Assembly (NCBI RefSeq): GCF_000252165.1
Contig: NZ_BAET01000002.1
Location: 124,001-188,000, forward strand
Origin: Glaciecola punicea ACAM 611
GTDB taxonomy: Bacteria; Pseudomonadota; Gammaproteobacteria; Enterobacterales; Alteromonadaceae
Direction: 5' to 3'
DNA length: 64,000 nucleotides
Shown here: positions 36,166 to 45,492 of the stretch, piece by piece
Numbering within the stretch: position 1 is the stretch's first letter
Layout: each line of letters opens with the position of its first letter
The notes under the pieces: model-generated
Seen by the model: the letters and a program-made list of their open reading frames with translations, nothing else
Told to the model about the DNA's origin: nothing
Database searches by the model: none
Translations under genes and position numbers: made by a program

Positions 36166-37316
36166 TTAGATTTATTGTCTGTATTGCCATTTTTTTAGGT
36201 TTACTGTTTTTGGGCTATACACTAACGGCAATTGAAGGCCGCATAATTATCGATTTCGCGGGCACCATTATTCAGGCTTCCTTACTCGGTGGCTTCATTG
36301 CAGTGGTACTGCTAGTTTTGACGCTCTGGCTAAGCCTGTGGGTAATTAAAAAGTTCGTTGGATTAGCCACTGGTTCACGCACATGGATTGGCCGTTTGTC
36401 AAAACGCCAGCAAAACCAGGCGTTTTATCAAAGCATAAATGCGATGTTAATGAATGAACAGCAAGCGGCACTAAACCTTATTCGCAAAACCAAAAAAGGT
36501 AATTTTGAAGGCAGTAATTACTTAATTGCCGCCGAGCTTGAACGCCAAGCCGGCAATCTGCAACAAGCCCAAGCTGACTTAATAAGCGCAATGGACTTCC
36601 CCAAAGCTGAACCACTTGCCTTAATGAAGCAGGCTGAAATATGTTTGCTTAATAATAAAAGCGAAGAAGCCATGAACCTGCTAAGCAGTGTTACGGGTAA
36701 AATTCGCAACACTAAATCTTTTATTAGCCTTAAATTGCAGGTATTAAAAGGCCTTAGCGATTGGCCACAAATTCAAGCCTTAGCAAAACAGAATAAAAGA
36801 TTGCTGGGCGATGACTATTTTACCTGGGCAACTCAATGGACTACTGGCGAATTTGCCGCTATTGCCAGTAAGCATGGAGCCAACGCCTTAACAGCGCATT
36901 GGCAGCAGCTAAGCCGCAGCGAGCGTAAAGACCAAGCTAATCAGCTTATTTATTTGCAGCTATTGATTGACCAAGGCCAATCGGCCGAGGCAGAAAAAGA
37001 GCTTGTGGCTGTTGCAAGTAAGCAGCAGCATAAAGGCTATTTCAAATTATTCAAACAGCTTAACCATCCTAACCCAACGCTGGCCATTACATTTATTGAG
37101 CAAGAGATAAAGAAAAGTCCTGACGAAGCCGGGCTTTATTCAGTGCTAGCTAACTTGGCCTACAACACAGGTGATTATGCACTCGCCAAAAAAGCCGTAA
37201 GCAAAGCCCTAGATCTTGATGGTAGCGCAAGCGACAAGGCCTTATTAGCCTGCATTCTTGAAAAAAGTAATAATTTTGAGCAAGCCAATATTGTGTATAA
37301 AGGATTACTACAATAA
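36162..37316 (+). CDS. hemY: HemY, heme-operon TPR membrane protein
   Basis: 384 aa, overlapping hemX by 4 bp (ATGA). Two N-terminal membrane helices (FIVCIAIFLGLLFLGYTLTAI and LLGGFIAVVLLVLTLWLSLWVI) precede the HemY_N domain and TPR-like helices (NYLIAAELERQAGNLQQAQADL, GLYSVLANLAYNTGDYALAKKAV). This is the proteobacterial HemY of hemCDXY, not the Bacillus coproporphyrinogen oxidase of the same name. The exact role is unknown; it probably organises heme enzymes or substrates at the membrane. Confidence 0.93.
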   Translation: MIRFIVCIAIFLGLLFLGYTLTAIEGRIIIDFAGTIIQASLLGGFIAVVLLVLTLWLSLWVIKKFVGLATGSRTWIGRLSKRQQNQAFYQSINAMLMNEQQAALNLIRKTKKGNFEGSNYLIAAELERQAGNLQQAQADLISAMDFPKAEPLALMKQAEICLLNNKSEEAMNLLSSVTGKIRNTKSFISLKLQVLKGLSDWPQIQALAKQNKRLLGDDYFTWATQWTTGEFAAIASKHGANALTAHWQQLSRSERKDQANQLIYLQLLIDQGQSAEAEKELVAVASKQQHKGYFKLFKQLNHPNPTLAITFIEQEIKKSPDEAGLYSVLANLAYNTGDYALAKKAVSKALDLDGSASDKALLACILEKSNNFEQANIVYKGLLQ

Positions 37317-37450
37317 TCTGCTTGTTGCGGCAAGCCTTTCTTAGCCGCTTCTTGCGCTAACAACAGATAAATTTTGCCTTACGCTTGAAATTGAGTATGC
37401 TTTAAGATCAGCATTTTTTTCTTCATATCAAATGTCAGAGGGAGTTGCAT

Positions 37451-38578
37451 ATGTACTTAGTTACCAACAGATCTGTTTCAAACGGCACTACCATAAGAGT
37501 ATTTGGCGATAAACCGAATGCTAAGGGCCCAAACGAACTTAGGATTGTAGAGGTCAACGAAGTAAATAAGAAATGGAAAGTGTCTGCGATAAAAGATGCA
37601 TTAACACCCGCCCAAGTAAAGAAACTTGCCAAAGATCACCACCTAACTATAGATACCAGTTTGCCATGGCATGGATCCTTAGAAGTAGCCTGTAAGCTTT
37701 TTACCCAAGCGAGCGAAGAAAATAAAGCGATTCTTTTCTTTGTACACGGATACAACAACGATGTGTCAGATGTATTGCGCGCAGCACAGCAACTAGAGGC
37801 CCTTTATGACGTTATTGTGGTGCCGTTTACGTGGCCAGCCAACGGCGGCGGTGCTGTTTCTGGCACAGCTTCATACCTAAGTGATAAAGCAGATGCTAGA
37901 GCATCATCTGGCGCATTTAATAGATTTGTTGGCAAAATTCACTACTTTCACACCCTGCTTAGTGAAACCAATCTACTTAGCATTAAGCACAAGGTAGGAG
38001 CCAAGTATAAAGGTAATAAAAACCCAATGGCAGCTGCAGCACTTTATAGTGAACTGGTCAGTAAAGTATGCACTGTCAAAATAAACTTGCTTTGTCACAG
38101 CATGGGTAATTATTTACTCAAGCATTCTCTAATGACAAGCGACAACGTCACGAGTCAACTTGTCTTTGACAATATAAACTTAGTCGCCGCTGACACCAAC
38201 AACAAACATCATGCAAACTGGGCTGACACTATAGACGTTCGCAATCGCATTCATGTGGTCATAAACGAAAACGATGCAGCACTAAGCGCCTCGCGTGTCA
38301 AACCAGGCAAAGAACAAAGAGCCCGCCTTGGTCAGTATTTGAAAAACCTGAACAGCAAGCATGTTGTATATATTGATGTAAGCGAAGCAAACGAAGTGGG
38401 AAACAAACACAGCTACTATATAAGCGATGCAGCTACTAAAAACGCTGAATTGCAGGCGGTATTTAATGACATGTTCAAAGGAAAAAGCGTTGAGAAGCGC
38501 TTGACTTATTTTGCCGCAGATAACTACTTTACGCTGCCTTATTATAAGAAACGAATCAATACTTGTGACATCATATAA
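37451..38578 (+). CDS. Alpha/beta hydrolase, DUF900-like
   Basis: 375 aa, cytosolic. Start taken at ATG 37451, 6 nt after GGAG (37441-37444); an earlier TTG touches that site. The hydrolase core shows ILFFVHGYNNDVSDVLRAAQQL (oxyanion region), a WPANGGG loop and the nucleophile elbow LLCHSMGNYLLKHSL (C-H-S-M-G in place of G-x-S-x-G), as in DUF900/Lip-like esterases. C-terminal Asp/His: RIHVVINENDAALSASR and EVGNKHSYYISD. Substrate unknown. No signal. It sits alone between hemY and anmK. Confidence 0.8.
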   Translation: MYLVTNRSVSNGTTIRVFGDKPNAKGPNELRIVEVNEVNKKWKVSAIKDALTPAQVKKLAKDHHLTIDTSLPWHGSLEVACKLFTQASEENKAILFFVHGYNNDVSDVLRAAQQLEALYDVIVVPFTWPANGGGAVSGTASYLSDKADARASSGAFNRFVGKIHYFHTLLSETNLLSIKHKVGAKYKGNKNPMAAAALYSELVSKVCTVKINLLCHSMGNYLLKHSLMTSDNVTSQLVFDNINLVAADTNNKHHANWADTIDVRNRIHVVINENDAALSASRVKPGKEQRARLGQYLKNLNSKHVVYIDVSEANEVGNKHSYYISDAATKNAELQAVFNDMFKGKSVEKRLTYFAADNYFTLPYYKKRINTCDII

Positions 38579-38607
38579 ATGAACTTAAGCTCACAGGAAT
38601 TGTGCAC

Positions 38608-39924
38608 ATGAACGCAGCATTGACGACCCTTTCTACACTGAAAAGTAAAACGCGCATTATTGTGGGTTTAATGAGTGGCACTTCACTTGATGGCTTAGAC
38701 ATTGCGCTATGCGAAGTAAAAGGTCATGGCATCCATACACAACTAAGCGTTAAGCACTTTACCTGCGTGCCCTATGGCGACGAATATCTGAACAAAGTGC
38801 GCCCTTTGTTTGCCAACCCATTAGCCCCCCTGCATGAGGTCACAAAAGCAAATGCGTGGATTGCCCGAGAGCACGCAGCTATGGTGTTAGCGAGTCTTAA
38901 GCAATGGAATATTGAGCCTGCAAGCGTAGATATTCTGGCCAGCCACGGGCAAACCGTTTTTCATGCGCCCAAGACACTGCCAATGCCCCCTAATGCAGAT
39001 GGCACCGCGGCGACTAGGGCTTCAGCAACACTTCAAATTGGCGACGGTTGTCACCTTGCTTATATTACGCAAATACTGACCGTAAGTGATTTCAGGCAAA
39101 AACATATTGCCGCGAGTGGCGAAGGTGCGCCATTAGTGCCCTATGCAGATTTCTTGTTATTTGCTAGCAGGCATGAAAACCGCATTCTATTAAACATTGG
39201 TGGCATTGCTAACTTCACGTATATACCTTGTGAAAATAGTTTTTCGGGGGTAGTAAGCGCTGACACCGGCCCCGGCAACACCTTAATGGATGTGGCCATT
39301 CGCCACGCCCAATATTTACAAACATCAGATGCTAATGCCACGTCACTACCGACCTTCAATCATGCGTATGATCAGAATGGAGATTTCGCTGCTAAAGGAA
39401 TAATAGACGAAACCTTACTGTCGATATTTAACTTACAAGCAGCCTCATTAAACGATGCTTACCTAGGCGCGAATAAGTCCACCGGCCAAGAAAGTTATCA
39501 TTTGAATTTTATGCTTGATGCAATACAAATGAACCAGACTTCTTTGCTAAAAAGCTTTCCGATAGTGGCACAAAGTTTTTGCGACTTGCTAGCAACCTTA
39601 ACCATGTTTACCGCACAAAGCGTTAGTAAGGCGATAAACAAAGCTTGCTCACAGAATTTGCAAAAACACGGTGAAGATCACGCAGAAACGGTTTTGTATG
39701 TCAGCGGCGGCGGCGTTCATAATCTTGTTTTACGCAACAATATACAGCAGTGCTTGCCTAATATTAGCGTTAAGTCGGCTATCGAACTAGGTATTGATCC
39801 CGACGCTAAAGAAGCGGCCTTATTTGCCGTACTGGCCAATCAGACCTTGTTTGGCACTAGTGATGTATTTACTAATAGCGACAATATTCCCGCAACTTGC
39901 TTTGGTAAAATTAGTTTGCCCTAG
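38608..39924 (+). CDS. anmK: Anhydro-N-acetylmuramic acid kinase
   Basis: Phosphorylates and opens 1,6-anhydro-MurNAc to MurNAc-6-phosphate in peptidoglycan recycling. 438 aa counting from the ATG at 38608 (AGGAATTGTGCAC upstream; a GTG at 38602 is too close to the ribosome binding site). Long for the family (about 370), with insertions, but motifs are intact: IVGLMSGTSLDGLDIALCEV, DILASHGQTVFHAP, LLNIGGIANFTYIP, SADTGPGNTLMDVA and YVSGGGVHNLVLRNNIQQ. Next to nagZ, which supplies the substrate from muropeptides. Confidence 0.95.
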   Translation: MNAALTTLSTLKSKTRIIVGLMSGTSLDGLDIALCEVKGHGIHTQLSVKHFTCVPYGDEYLNKVRPLFANPLAPLHEVTKANAWIAREHAAMVLASLKQWNIEPASVDILASHGQTVFHAPKTLPMPPNADGTAATRASATLQIGDGCHLAYITQILTVSDFRQKHIAASGEGAPLVPYADFLLFASRHENRILLNIGGIANFTYIPCENSFSGVVSADTGPGNTLMDVAIRHAQYLQTSDANATSLPTFNHAYDQNGDFAAKGIIDETLLSIFNLQAASLNDAYLGANKSTGQESYHLNFMLDAIQMNQTSLLKSFPIVAQSFCDLLATLTMFTAQSVSKAINKACSQNLQKHGEDHAETVLYVSGGGVHNLVLRNNIQQCLPNISVKSAIELGIDPDAKEAALFAVLANQTLFGTSDVFTNSDNIPATCFGKISLP

Positions 39925-39975
39925 CACAGGCATTCAAGCGCAATAGTAGTCATTTAATATAAAGGAGTAAATGCA

Positions 39976-40992
39976 GTGCCCAGCAACGTCATTGTAGGAT
40001 GCAGTGCCACTAAGTTAACAGCGAGTGAGCGTGCTCTTTTTAGCGAACTACAGCCATGGGGAATTATCCTTTTTGCGCGAAATATAAGCAGTCCTGTACA
40101 AGTCACTGCCCTGATAGAAGACTGCAAAAAAGCGATGCAGCGCACCCAACTAATGGTTTTTATCGACCAAGAAGGCGGCCGCGTTTCACGCTTACCCAAC
40201 ACGCACTGGCGCATTCCCCCAAGCCCTACGGTATTTGCTACTATGTTCCAGCAAGATGCAGAGCTTGCTAAACGTGCCTGCTTGCTAAACGCCATGCTGA
40301 CCGGCTTAGAGCTAAAGGCGCTGGGCATAAATGCAAACTGTGCCCCTATGCTTGATGTTCCACAAAAAAATGCCAGCAGCATTATTAGCGAGCGTGCCTT
40401 AGGACAAAATCCGCAAAGTGTCATCGCCTTAGGCAAGCAAATAGTCAATGGCCTAAAGCACGTTGGCGTAGCCCCTGTCATAAAACACATGCCTGGACAT
40501 GGACGCGCCACCAGCGACAGTCATTTGGCGCTGGTGCAAGTAAACGCCTCGATCGATGACTTGCAAGCATGGGACTTTATGCCCTTTAACGCTTTTAATA
40601 ATGAAGCCATGGCAATGACCGCGCACATCGTGTTCCAGCAAATAGACCCCGACCTACCCGCCACGGTCAGCCCCGTCGTGATTAACACCATTGTGCGCGG
40701 CTTAATTGGATTTGACGGCCTTATTATGACCGACGACATCAATATGCATGCACTATCGGGCACTGTTTCGTCGCGCGCGCAGCAAGCTTTTGGCGCAGGC
40801 TGCGATATCGTTTTACACTGCAGCGGAAAGCTCGACGAAATGGCATCGCTACTGCCAATAGCCAGTTGTATTGAAGGGAAAACCCTGCAAAGAACGATAG
40901 CCGCGCAAAATATAGCGTTTGAAGATATGTCTGATATATCTGCTGCTGATATAGAAAAAGAATTAGCGCACCTTATGAGAACGGCAAGCTAA
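39976..40992 (+). CDS. nagZ: Beta-N-acetylhexosaminidase NagZ
   Basis: Cytosolic GH3 enzyme that removes GlcNAc from anhydro-muropeptides; works with AnmK. 338 aa from a GTG start 8 nt after AAAGGAG (the ATG at 39971 is out of frame). Motifs: WGIILFARNISSPVQV, FIDQEGGRVSRLP, the flexible-loop catalytic His-Asp dyad in VIKHMPGHGRATSDSHLALV and the nucleophile Asp in FDGLIMTDDINMHAL. Closed by the stem-loop at 41011-41058. Confidence 0.96.
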   Translation: MPSNVIVGCSATKLTASERALFSELQPWGIILFARNISSPVQVTALIEDCKKAMQRTQLMVFIDQEGGRVSRLPNTHWRIPPSPTVFATMFQQDAELAKRACLLNAMLTGLELKALGINANCAPMLDVPQKNASSIISERALGQNPQSVIALGKQIVNGLKHVGVAPVIKHMPGHGRATSDSHLALVQVNASIDDLQAWDFMPFNAFNNEAMAMTAHIVFQQIDPDLPATVSPVVINTIVRGLIGFDGLIMTDDINMHALSGTVSSRAQQAFGAGCDIVLHCSGKLDEMASLLPIASCIEGKTLQRTIAAQNIAFEDMSDISAADIEKELAHLMRTAS

Positions 40993-41010
40993 ACGGACTA
41001 TTTGTACTAA

Positions 41011-41058
41011 AGACGACTACAAGTAAGCTTATAATGTAAAGCTTACTTGCAATCGTCT
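41011..41058. terminator. Long stem-loop between convergent nagZ and M28 peptidase genes
   Basis: Inner arms CAAGTAAGCTT (41020-41030) and AAGCTTACTTG (41039-41049), outer arms AGACGA (41011-41016) and TCGTCT (41053-41058). It sits between two convergent stops and has no pronounced T run, so termination is inferred from position and stem strength. Confidence 0.6.
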
Positions 41059-41105
41059 TAGATATGACACTACCGGATATTTTTCTTGCAGGATAAAAAG
41101 CTCAG

Positions 41106-42551
41106 TTAATCCTCTTCAGACCTTGTTTTTGCCTCAGGCCTAAAATCAGCAGTCGCGTCGGCAGCCAAATATGCGGTCACTGCATAGGCGGCGACGTTCT
41201 GCTTTAGCTCCTCGGGTATAATTTTATCTAGCGTGTCGTCTGGTGTGTGGTGATAATCAAAATAGTCCATACCGTTTTGTTCCAATCGAATGGTGGGCAC
41301 ACCTGCGCGCGCCATCGGAATTATATCTGGACCGCCTCCGGGTACATCACTGCCGCCGCGCACTATGCCTAAGGGCTCAAGAATTTTACCAATGGCATCA
41401 ATCGTCGCATTAGCGTCTGGGTTCACATTAGAGACTAAGCGCCAAATAGTGCGCGCACCAAAATCTGACTCGGTAGCCAAAACATGATTATGTAGATTAT
41501 CTGCATGCTTCTTGGCATAAGCAAAAGCGCCCAGTAATCCAACTTCTTCTGCGCCAAACATCACCACTCGAATAGTGCGTTTTGGCCTAGTGGGCAATTC
41601 GGCAATCAGTTTTGCAGCCGCAACGGTAATACCAATGCCTGCGCCGTCATCTAAAGCACCGGTTGCTTCGTCCCAACTGTCTAAGTGCCCGGCTATAAGC
41701 ACAATTTCCTCTGGGCGCTCACTTCCAATCAAGTCCAAAATGACATTACCGCTGCTCACGTCACCTTTCCACTGTGCTGTTGAGGCTATGCTAACTTTCA
41801 AAGGCTCGCCTAGCTTATATAAGCGGCGTAGCTGATCCGCGTCAGGATTAGATAGTGCCACGACTGGAATACTGGCCCACTTGTCCTCTAAGGCACTCAT
41901 CATGCCAGTGTGTGGAAAGCGCTGAGAGTTTGACCCCACAGACCTAATCATAAGGGCTAGGGCACCGCCGCGCTCGGCATGCTGCCAACCAACCCTACGC
42001 TTTTGATTTGATGGGCCATAACCGGCACCTGTTTGGCTGGGCACCATGAGGTCACCGTCGATGAACGCGACTTTACCTGCCAAATCGCCGCTTTTAACGT
42101 AAGCAATTTCATCAAGATTTCGAAAGTAGACAATAGGCGCATCAATATTATTGGTCGAAGCGCCTGAGCCACCTAAAGCTGTTGCGTATAGCTCTTGTGC
42201 ATAAGGAGCACTTAGTGCGACCTTGAGTTCACCACGTACCCAATACGGCATGGTAAATTCTTCAACTGACACACGATCAAAACCGAGTTCCTTGCCAAGC
42301 TTTACGCCCCAGTCACGAGCGCGTTTTTCAGCCTCAGAGCCTGCCAGTCTTGGGCCAATTTCTGTGGTCAAAGATTCTACAATTTCATACGCTAAATCGC
42401 TTTTTAAGGCTTTTTCCATTAACGCTTGTGCATTTGCTTTTTGCTGCTCATTAATAAGATCTGTGGTGGTCGCTTTGGTATGCACGGTCATAAAGGCGAT
42501 TGCTAAAGCCATAGCAAAGCCTGCATAAGATTGAACAATCGGAAGTTTCAT
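41106..42551 (-). CDS. Exported M28-family metallopeptidase
   Basis: Zn-dependent exopeptidase (PgcP/carboxypeptidase Q-like). I take the ATG at 42549-42551 (AAAGAGA upstream), which gives 481 aa and a proper signal, MKLPIVQSYAGFAMALAIAFMTVHTKA; a longer frame begins 69 bp earlier without one. A PA-like insert (about 110-220) precedes the metal site. Ligands: His/Asp in VLIAGHLDSWDEATGALDDGAGIG, Glu pair in VVMFGAEEVGLLGA, then ATESDFGARTIW and the last His in MDYFDYHHTPDDTLDKI. A dipeptidase or aminopeptidase role in the periplasm is expected. Confidence 0.93.
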   Translation of the reverse strand: MKLPIVQSYAGFAMALAIAFMTVHTKATTTDLINEQQKANAQALMEKALKSDLAYEIVESLTTEIGPRLAGSEAEKRARDWGVKLGKELGFDRVSVEEFTMPYWVRGELKVALSAPYAQELYATALGGSGASTNNIDAPIVYFRNLDEIAYVKSGDLAGKVAFIDGDLMVPSQTGAGYGPSNQKRRVGWQHAERGGALALMIRSVGSNSQRFPHTGMMSALEDKWASIPVVALSNPDADQLRRLYKLGEPLKVSIASTAQWKGDVSSGNVILDLIGSERPEEIVLIAGHLDSWDEATGALDDGAGIGITVAAAKLIAELPTRPKRTIRVVMFGAEEVGLLGAFAYAKKHADNLHNHVLATESDFGARTIWRLVSNVNPDANATIDAIGKILEPLGIVRGGSDVPGGGPDIIPMARAGVPTIRLEQNGMDYFDYHHTPDDTLDKIIPEELKQNVAAYAVTAYLAADATADFRPEAKTRSEED

Positions 42552-42651
42552 AGCGTTCTCTTTAAGGAGATAGGAGTAAATATAGCGGTAGACGATAATA
42601 CATATGCTTAGTGTATTCAACCGGTAGAATTTTAGTTTCCCTATTTAGCAC

Positions 42652-43020
42652 TTAAGCGCCTTGATTAAGTCCAAGTTCCTTTTGTAGTTTTTTGCTAAAG
42701 CCTAAGGACACAAGGCGATACGACTCATCTAAATAATATATCAATTCTTCATCTAAAGAGGCTGGCGCGTTATATTGTTGTATCCACTTCATACCTCTAG
42801 AGGCCATGTAAGGCGCAGGTCGATAGCCAAGTTTATCACTTAAAAAGTAAAAATTAAGCGCAGAGGTTTTAAAGCTTATGCCTAAATGTCCAAGCTTGTC
42901 GATATTAGCCAGCGCAAATACCTTACCGCCTACTTTATATACACTAGACCCACCCCACTGCACTACATGGCTAGTGGCAGCTTTAGCCGCACAAAGCTGA
43001 TTAAAAGATTCAATATTCAT
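42652..43020 (-). CDS. MmcQ/YjbR family protein
   Basis: 122 aa with the CyaY-like fold of the MmcQ/YjbR family. Seen: N-terminal helix (MNIESFNQLCAAKAATSHVVQW), KVFALANIDKLGHLGISFKTSA, the signature RPAPYMASRGMKWIQ and the C-terminal helix YYLDESYRLVSLGFSKKLQKEL. Members are often called DNA-binding on weak evidence; the function is unknown. Monocistronic and divergent from an AT-rich accessory stretch. Confidence 0.88.
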   Translation of the reverse strand: MNIESFNQLCAAKAATSHVVQWGGSSVYKVGGKVFALANIDKLGHLGISFKTSALNFYFLSDKLGYRPAPYMASRGMKWIQQYNAPASLDEELIYYLDESYRLVSLGFSKKLQKELGLNQGA

Positions 43021-43659
43021 ATTCGTTTACTCATCAAATGTAAATAAAAGCTAAGCTTATTCGAACTTTAGGTAAAAAAGAGCGGTGTGAAACACCTTTT
43101 CTTACCCCAAGTTAGCTTACTTCCAACACTGGCACATTCAAGACAAGTAGCCTGTTCAACACTTAATTGTTGCAGGATGGCTACAAAAATTTCGAATAAG
43201 GAACCTATTGAGGCGTGATTTCCCTGAAAGGCTTAGCATAAAGTCAGCTGCTGTCAACTGGCAACTGGCGACTGTATGCAGACTTAGAGCATCAAATCCT
43301 TAAAACTGTGGTAGAAAAAGGCTGCTAATTCCGCAATATTAAATACAAACCTCACCAGCACGCTGGGTATTCCAGTGCTTAGAAGATATTACCACTATGT
43401 ACTGATCAGATCATCCGCCATTAGTGGTAAAATTACAAATACGCAATTAAAACATCATTTATTGCTTGGGTGAAAATATCAGAAAATTTATTTTTAAAGT
43501 GGATGTTGAATATCAGCTATTTATTATTTTTATAATTTTTTATAATTTTTTATAATTTTTTATAATTTTTTATAATTTTATATTTGTAGACACACCTTCG
43601 CCCGTTGTATAAACAGTACCCCGCAACAAAGAATGTTGTTATAATGCGGCAGGCCAGAG
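43021..43659. other. 639 bp non-coding stretch with phased A/T tracts
   Basis: No credible gene on either strand. Its right part holds five 10 bp units (43531-43580), reported as a repeat. The composition turns strongly AT-rich here, which with the genes to 47.4 kb suggests an acquired segment. Confidence 0.55.
43531..43580 (+). repeat. Five 10 bp tandem repeats with phased T-tracts
   Basis: TATAATTTTT four times and TATAATTTTA once, end to end. Each unit carries a T5 run repeated every 10 bp, close to one DNA turn, the classic arrangement for intrinsic curvature. Each unit also contains a -10-like TATAAT. It lies 80 bp upstream of the winged-helix regulator gene. Confidence 0.9.
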
Positions 43660-44130
43660 ATGACTGATAAAAGGTTTTTAAAAAACAGGTATATAATTAA
43701 TAACTCAGAATACATTAATGATGACATATCAATTATAGACACATTATATAAAATGGGTAATCAACCTAAATATCAGGTTAGTATGAGTCACAGTAATTCT
43801 ATTTGTGTTGCGTTTTGTTTTAATTGTCCGTTTAAATACGATGATCTAATACTTTCAGAAGGGATTGTTGTAACCCGAATAAGTATTTCTATACATGGTG
43901 AAAAAAGCCAGATAAACCAAGCAAAATATAGGATGTTATGCGCGTTTCATCGGTATAAAGGGGAGGTGTTAAGTAGAGACTTTTTAGTTGAATATGTTTG
44001 GGGAGCACAAAATAAAGTCCTTAATAATGTAAATGTAACGATTTCACAATTACGAGGTCTGTTAAGGCATAGCGAGATAGAAATATTAACCATCCACGGA
44101 CAAGGCTATTTGATGCTTAGTAAGGACTAG
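43660..44130 (+). CDS. Winged-helix transcriptional regulator (Trans_reg_C) without a sensor domain
   Basis: 156 aa. The C-terminal half (about 75-154) is an OmpR/PhoB/CadC-type DNA-binding domain: QAKYRMLCAFHRYKGEVLSRDFL, EYVWG, NNVNVTISQLRGLLR and EILTIHGQGYLML. The N-terminal 70 residues lack receiver, membrane or known ligand motifs and are rich in Asn, Ile and Ser. ToxR/CadC-like proteins have a C-terminal membrane helix; none is seen. Low-GC codon usage unlike the housekeeping genes suggests transfer. The target may be its own curved promoter. Confidence 0.75.
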   Translation: MTDKRFLKNRYIINNSEYINDDISIIDTLYKMGNQPKYQVSMSHSNSICVAFCFNCPFKYDDLILSEGIVVTRISISIHGEKSQINQAKYRMLCAFHRYKGEVLSRDFLVEYVWGAQNKVLNNVNVTISQLRGLLRHSEIEILTIHGQGYLMLSKD

Positions 44131-44412
44131 CGTAAGTACAAACTACGACTAGTATACCGTCTATTTTGGTTTAACTAGCAAATAGAACTTGTAAAGTTTA
44201 TTTTAAACTCGCCGTTATTGCCAACTGCACGTTAACGTCTAAATCGACATACAAATGAGGCTGTAAAGTCAAGGTGCTTCGTGAGCCATTTCTGCTCGAA
44301 TTACCCAATATGAAACTTGTACTTAAATACAATGAGCAACAATGACGACTGGTAGAAGGTAATGGATAATGCGTTCCGTTTTTAGTTGGCTATTTTTGAG
44401 TGAGTAGTCTAG

Positions 44413-45492
44413 GTGGAGGCCTGTCAAAAGTCGTATCGCTCTTTTGTTCTGGTTGAATTAGCAGGACACATCAATAAAGGCCCTGTAATTTGCGCAGAAG
44501 GGTTTCTTTTCGAATTAGAACGTCGCGGTTACTTAACAGCAGGTGAGTTTGTGCCAGAAGTTGCTTTGGAACACCCGGAAGTATTAGAGTCATTGCACCG
44601 TGATTTTCAGCGTGCAGGCTCTGATATCGTAGAAGCTTTTACTTACAATGGTCACCGTGAAAAAATGCGTGTTATCGGTAAAGAAGAGTTGCTAGAACCA
44701 TTAAATCGTGCAGCGTTAAAAATTGCTAGAAAAGTAGCTGACAGCAAGCCAGGCAACCTTATGGCTGGTAACATCTCAAATACTAACATTTGGCATCCAA
44801 CTGATACAAACAAGCAGCAGGAAGTGCGCAGCATGTTTGAAGAAATGGTTGGCTGGGCTGTTGAAGAAGGTGTGGATATTATTATTGGTGAAACTTTCTA
44901 CTATGCAGAAGAAGCTTACACCGCATTAGAAGTGGCTAAGGCTAGTGGCTTACCAGTCATTATTACGTTGGCGCCAATGGCAAGCAACCAAATGCAAGAC
45001 GGCGTAAGTGTAGTAGAGACTTGCGTAGAGCTTGAAAAACGTGGTGCAGATGTAGTTGGCTTAAACTGTTTTCGCGGTCCTCAAACGATGTTGCCATACC
45101 TCAAAGAAATACGTGCTGCGGTATCTTGCCATGTAGCCGCCTTGCCAATTCCTTACCGTACTAACGAAAAGGAGCCGACTTTCTTTAACTTATCTGACCA
45201 CGATAGTTGTACTTGCCCTGCACCACATGGTCGTGCATTCCCGACAGCATTAGACCCGCTTTACTGTAACCGCTATGAGATTGGACAATTTGCAAAAGAT
45301 GCCTATGCCCTAGGGATTAATTACTTAGGTGTTTGCTGTGGTGCGTCGCCAATGTTGCTTCGTCAAATGGCAGAAGCAGTAGGTATTACTACTGAAGCGA
45401 GTCGTTTTTCTGAAAATATGTCAAATCACTTTATGTACGGTTCTAACGAGCGTCTGCCTGAAAACATTAAAGCCTTAGGTGATAAAGCGTAA
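44413..45492 (+). CDS. Homocysteine S-methyltransferase family protein (betaine-type)
   Basis: Zn-dependent methyltransferase, 359 aa, resembling BHMT-like enzymes that methylate homocysteine from glycine betaine or similar donors. Seen: GPVICAEGFLFELERRGYL and FVPEVALEHPEVLESLHRDF, DIVEAFTYNGHREKM, the first Zn Cys in DVVGLNCFRGP and the Cys pair in YLGVCCGASPMLLRQMAEA. It starts with a GTG at 44413; an in-frame TAG sits directly before it and no good ribosome binding site is visible, so the N-terminus may be slightly truncated or weakly translated. It ends with a hairpin at 45617-45637. It is flanked by accessory DNA and an IS remnant. Confidence 0.85.
   Translation: MEACQKSYRSFVLVELAGHINKGPVICAEGFLFELERRGYLTAGEFVPEVALEHPEVLESLHRDFQRAGSDIVEAFTYNGHREKMRVIGKEELLEPLNRAALKIARKVADSKPGNLMAGNISNTNIWHPTDTNKQQEVRSMFEEMVGWAVEEGVDIIIGETFYYAEEAYTALEVAKASGLPVIITLAPMASNQMQDGVSVVETCVELEKRGADVVGLNCFRGPQTMLPYLKEIRAAVSCHVAALPIPYRTNEKEPTFFNLSDHDSCTCPAPHGRAFPTALDPLYCNRYEIGQFAKDAYALGINYLGVCCGASPMLLRQMAEAVGITTEASRFSENMSNHFMYGSNERLPENIKALGDKA

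Noticed and set aside
43531-43580. Possible CRISPR array
   Set aside because: The 10 bp units abut with no spacers, there are no cas genes, and the units are simple A/T sequence.
44131-44412. Possible SAM or other riboswitch before the homocysteine methyltransferase
   Set aside because: No conserved riboswitch core or terminator/anti-terminator pair could be traced by eye.
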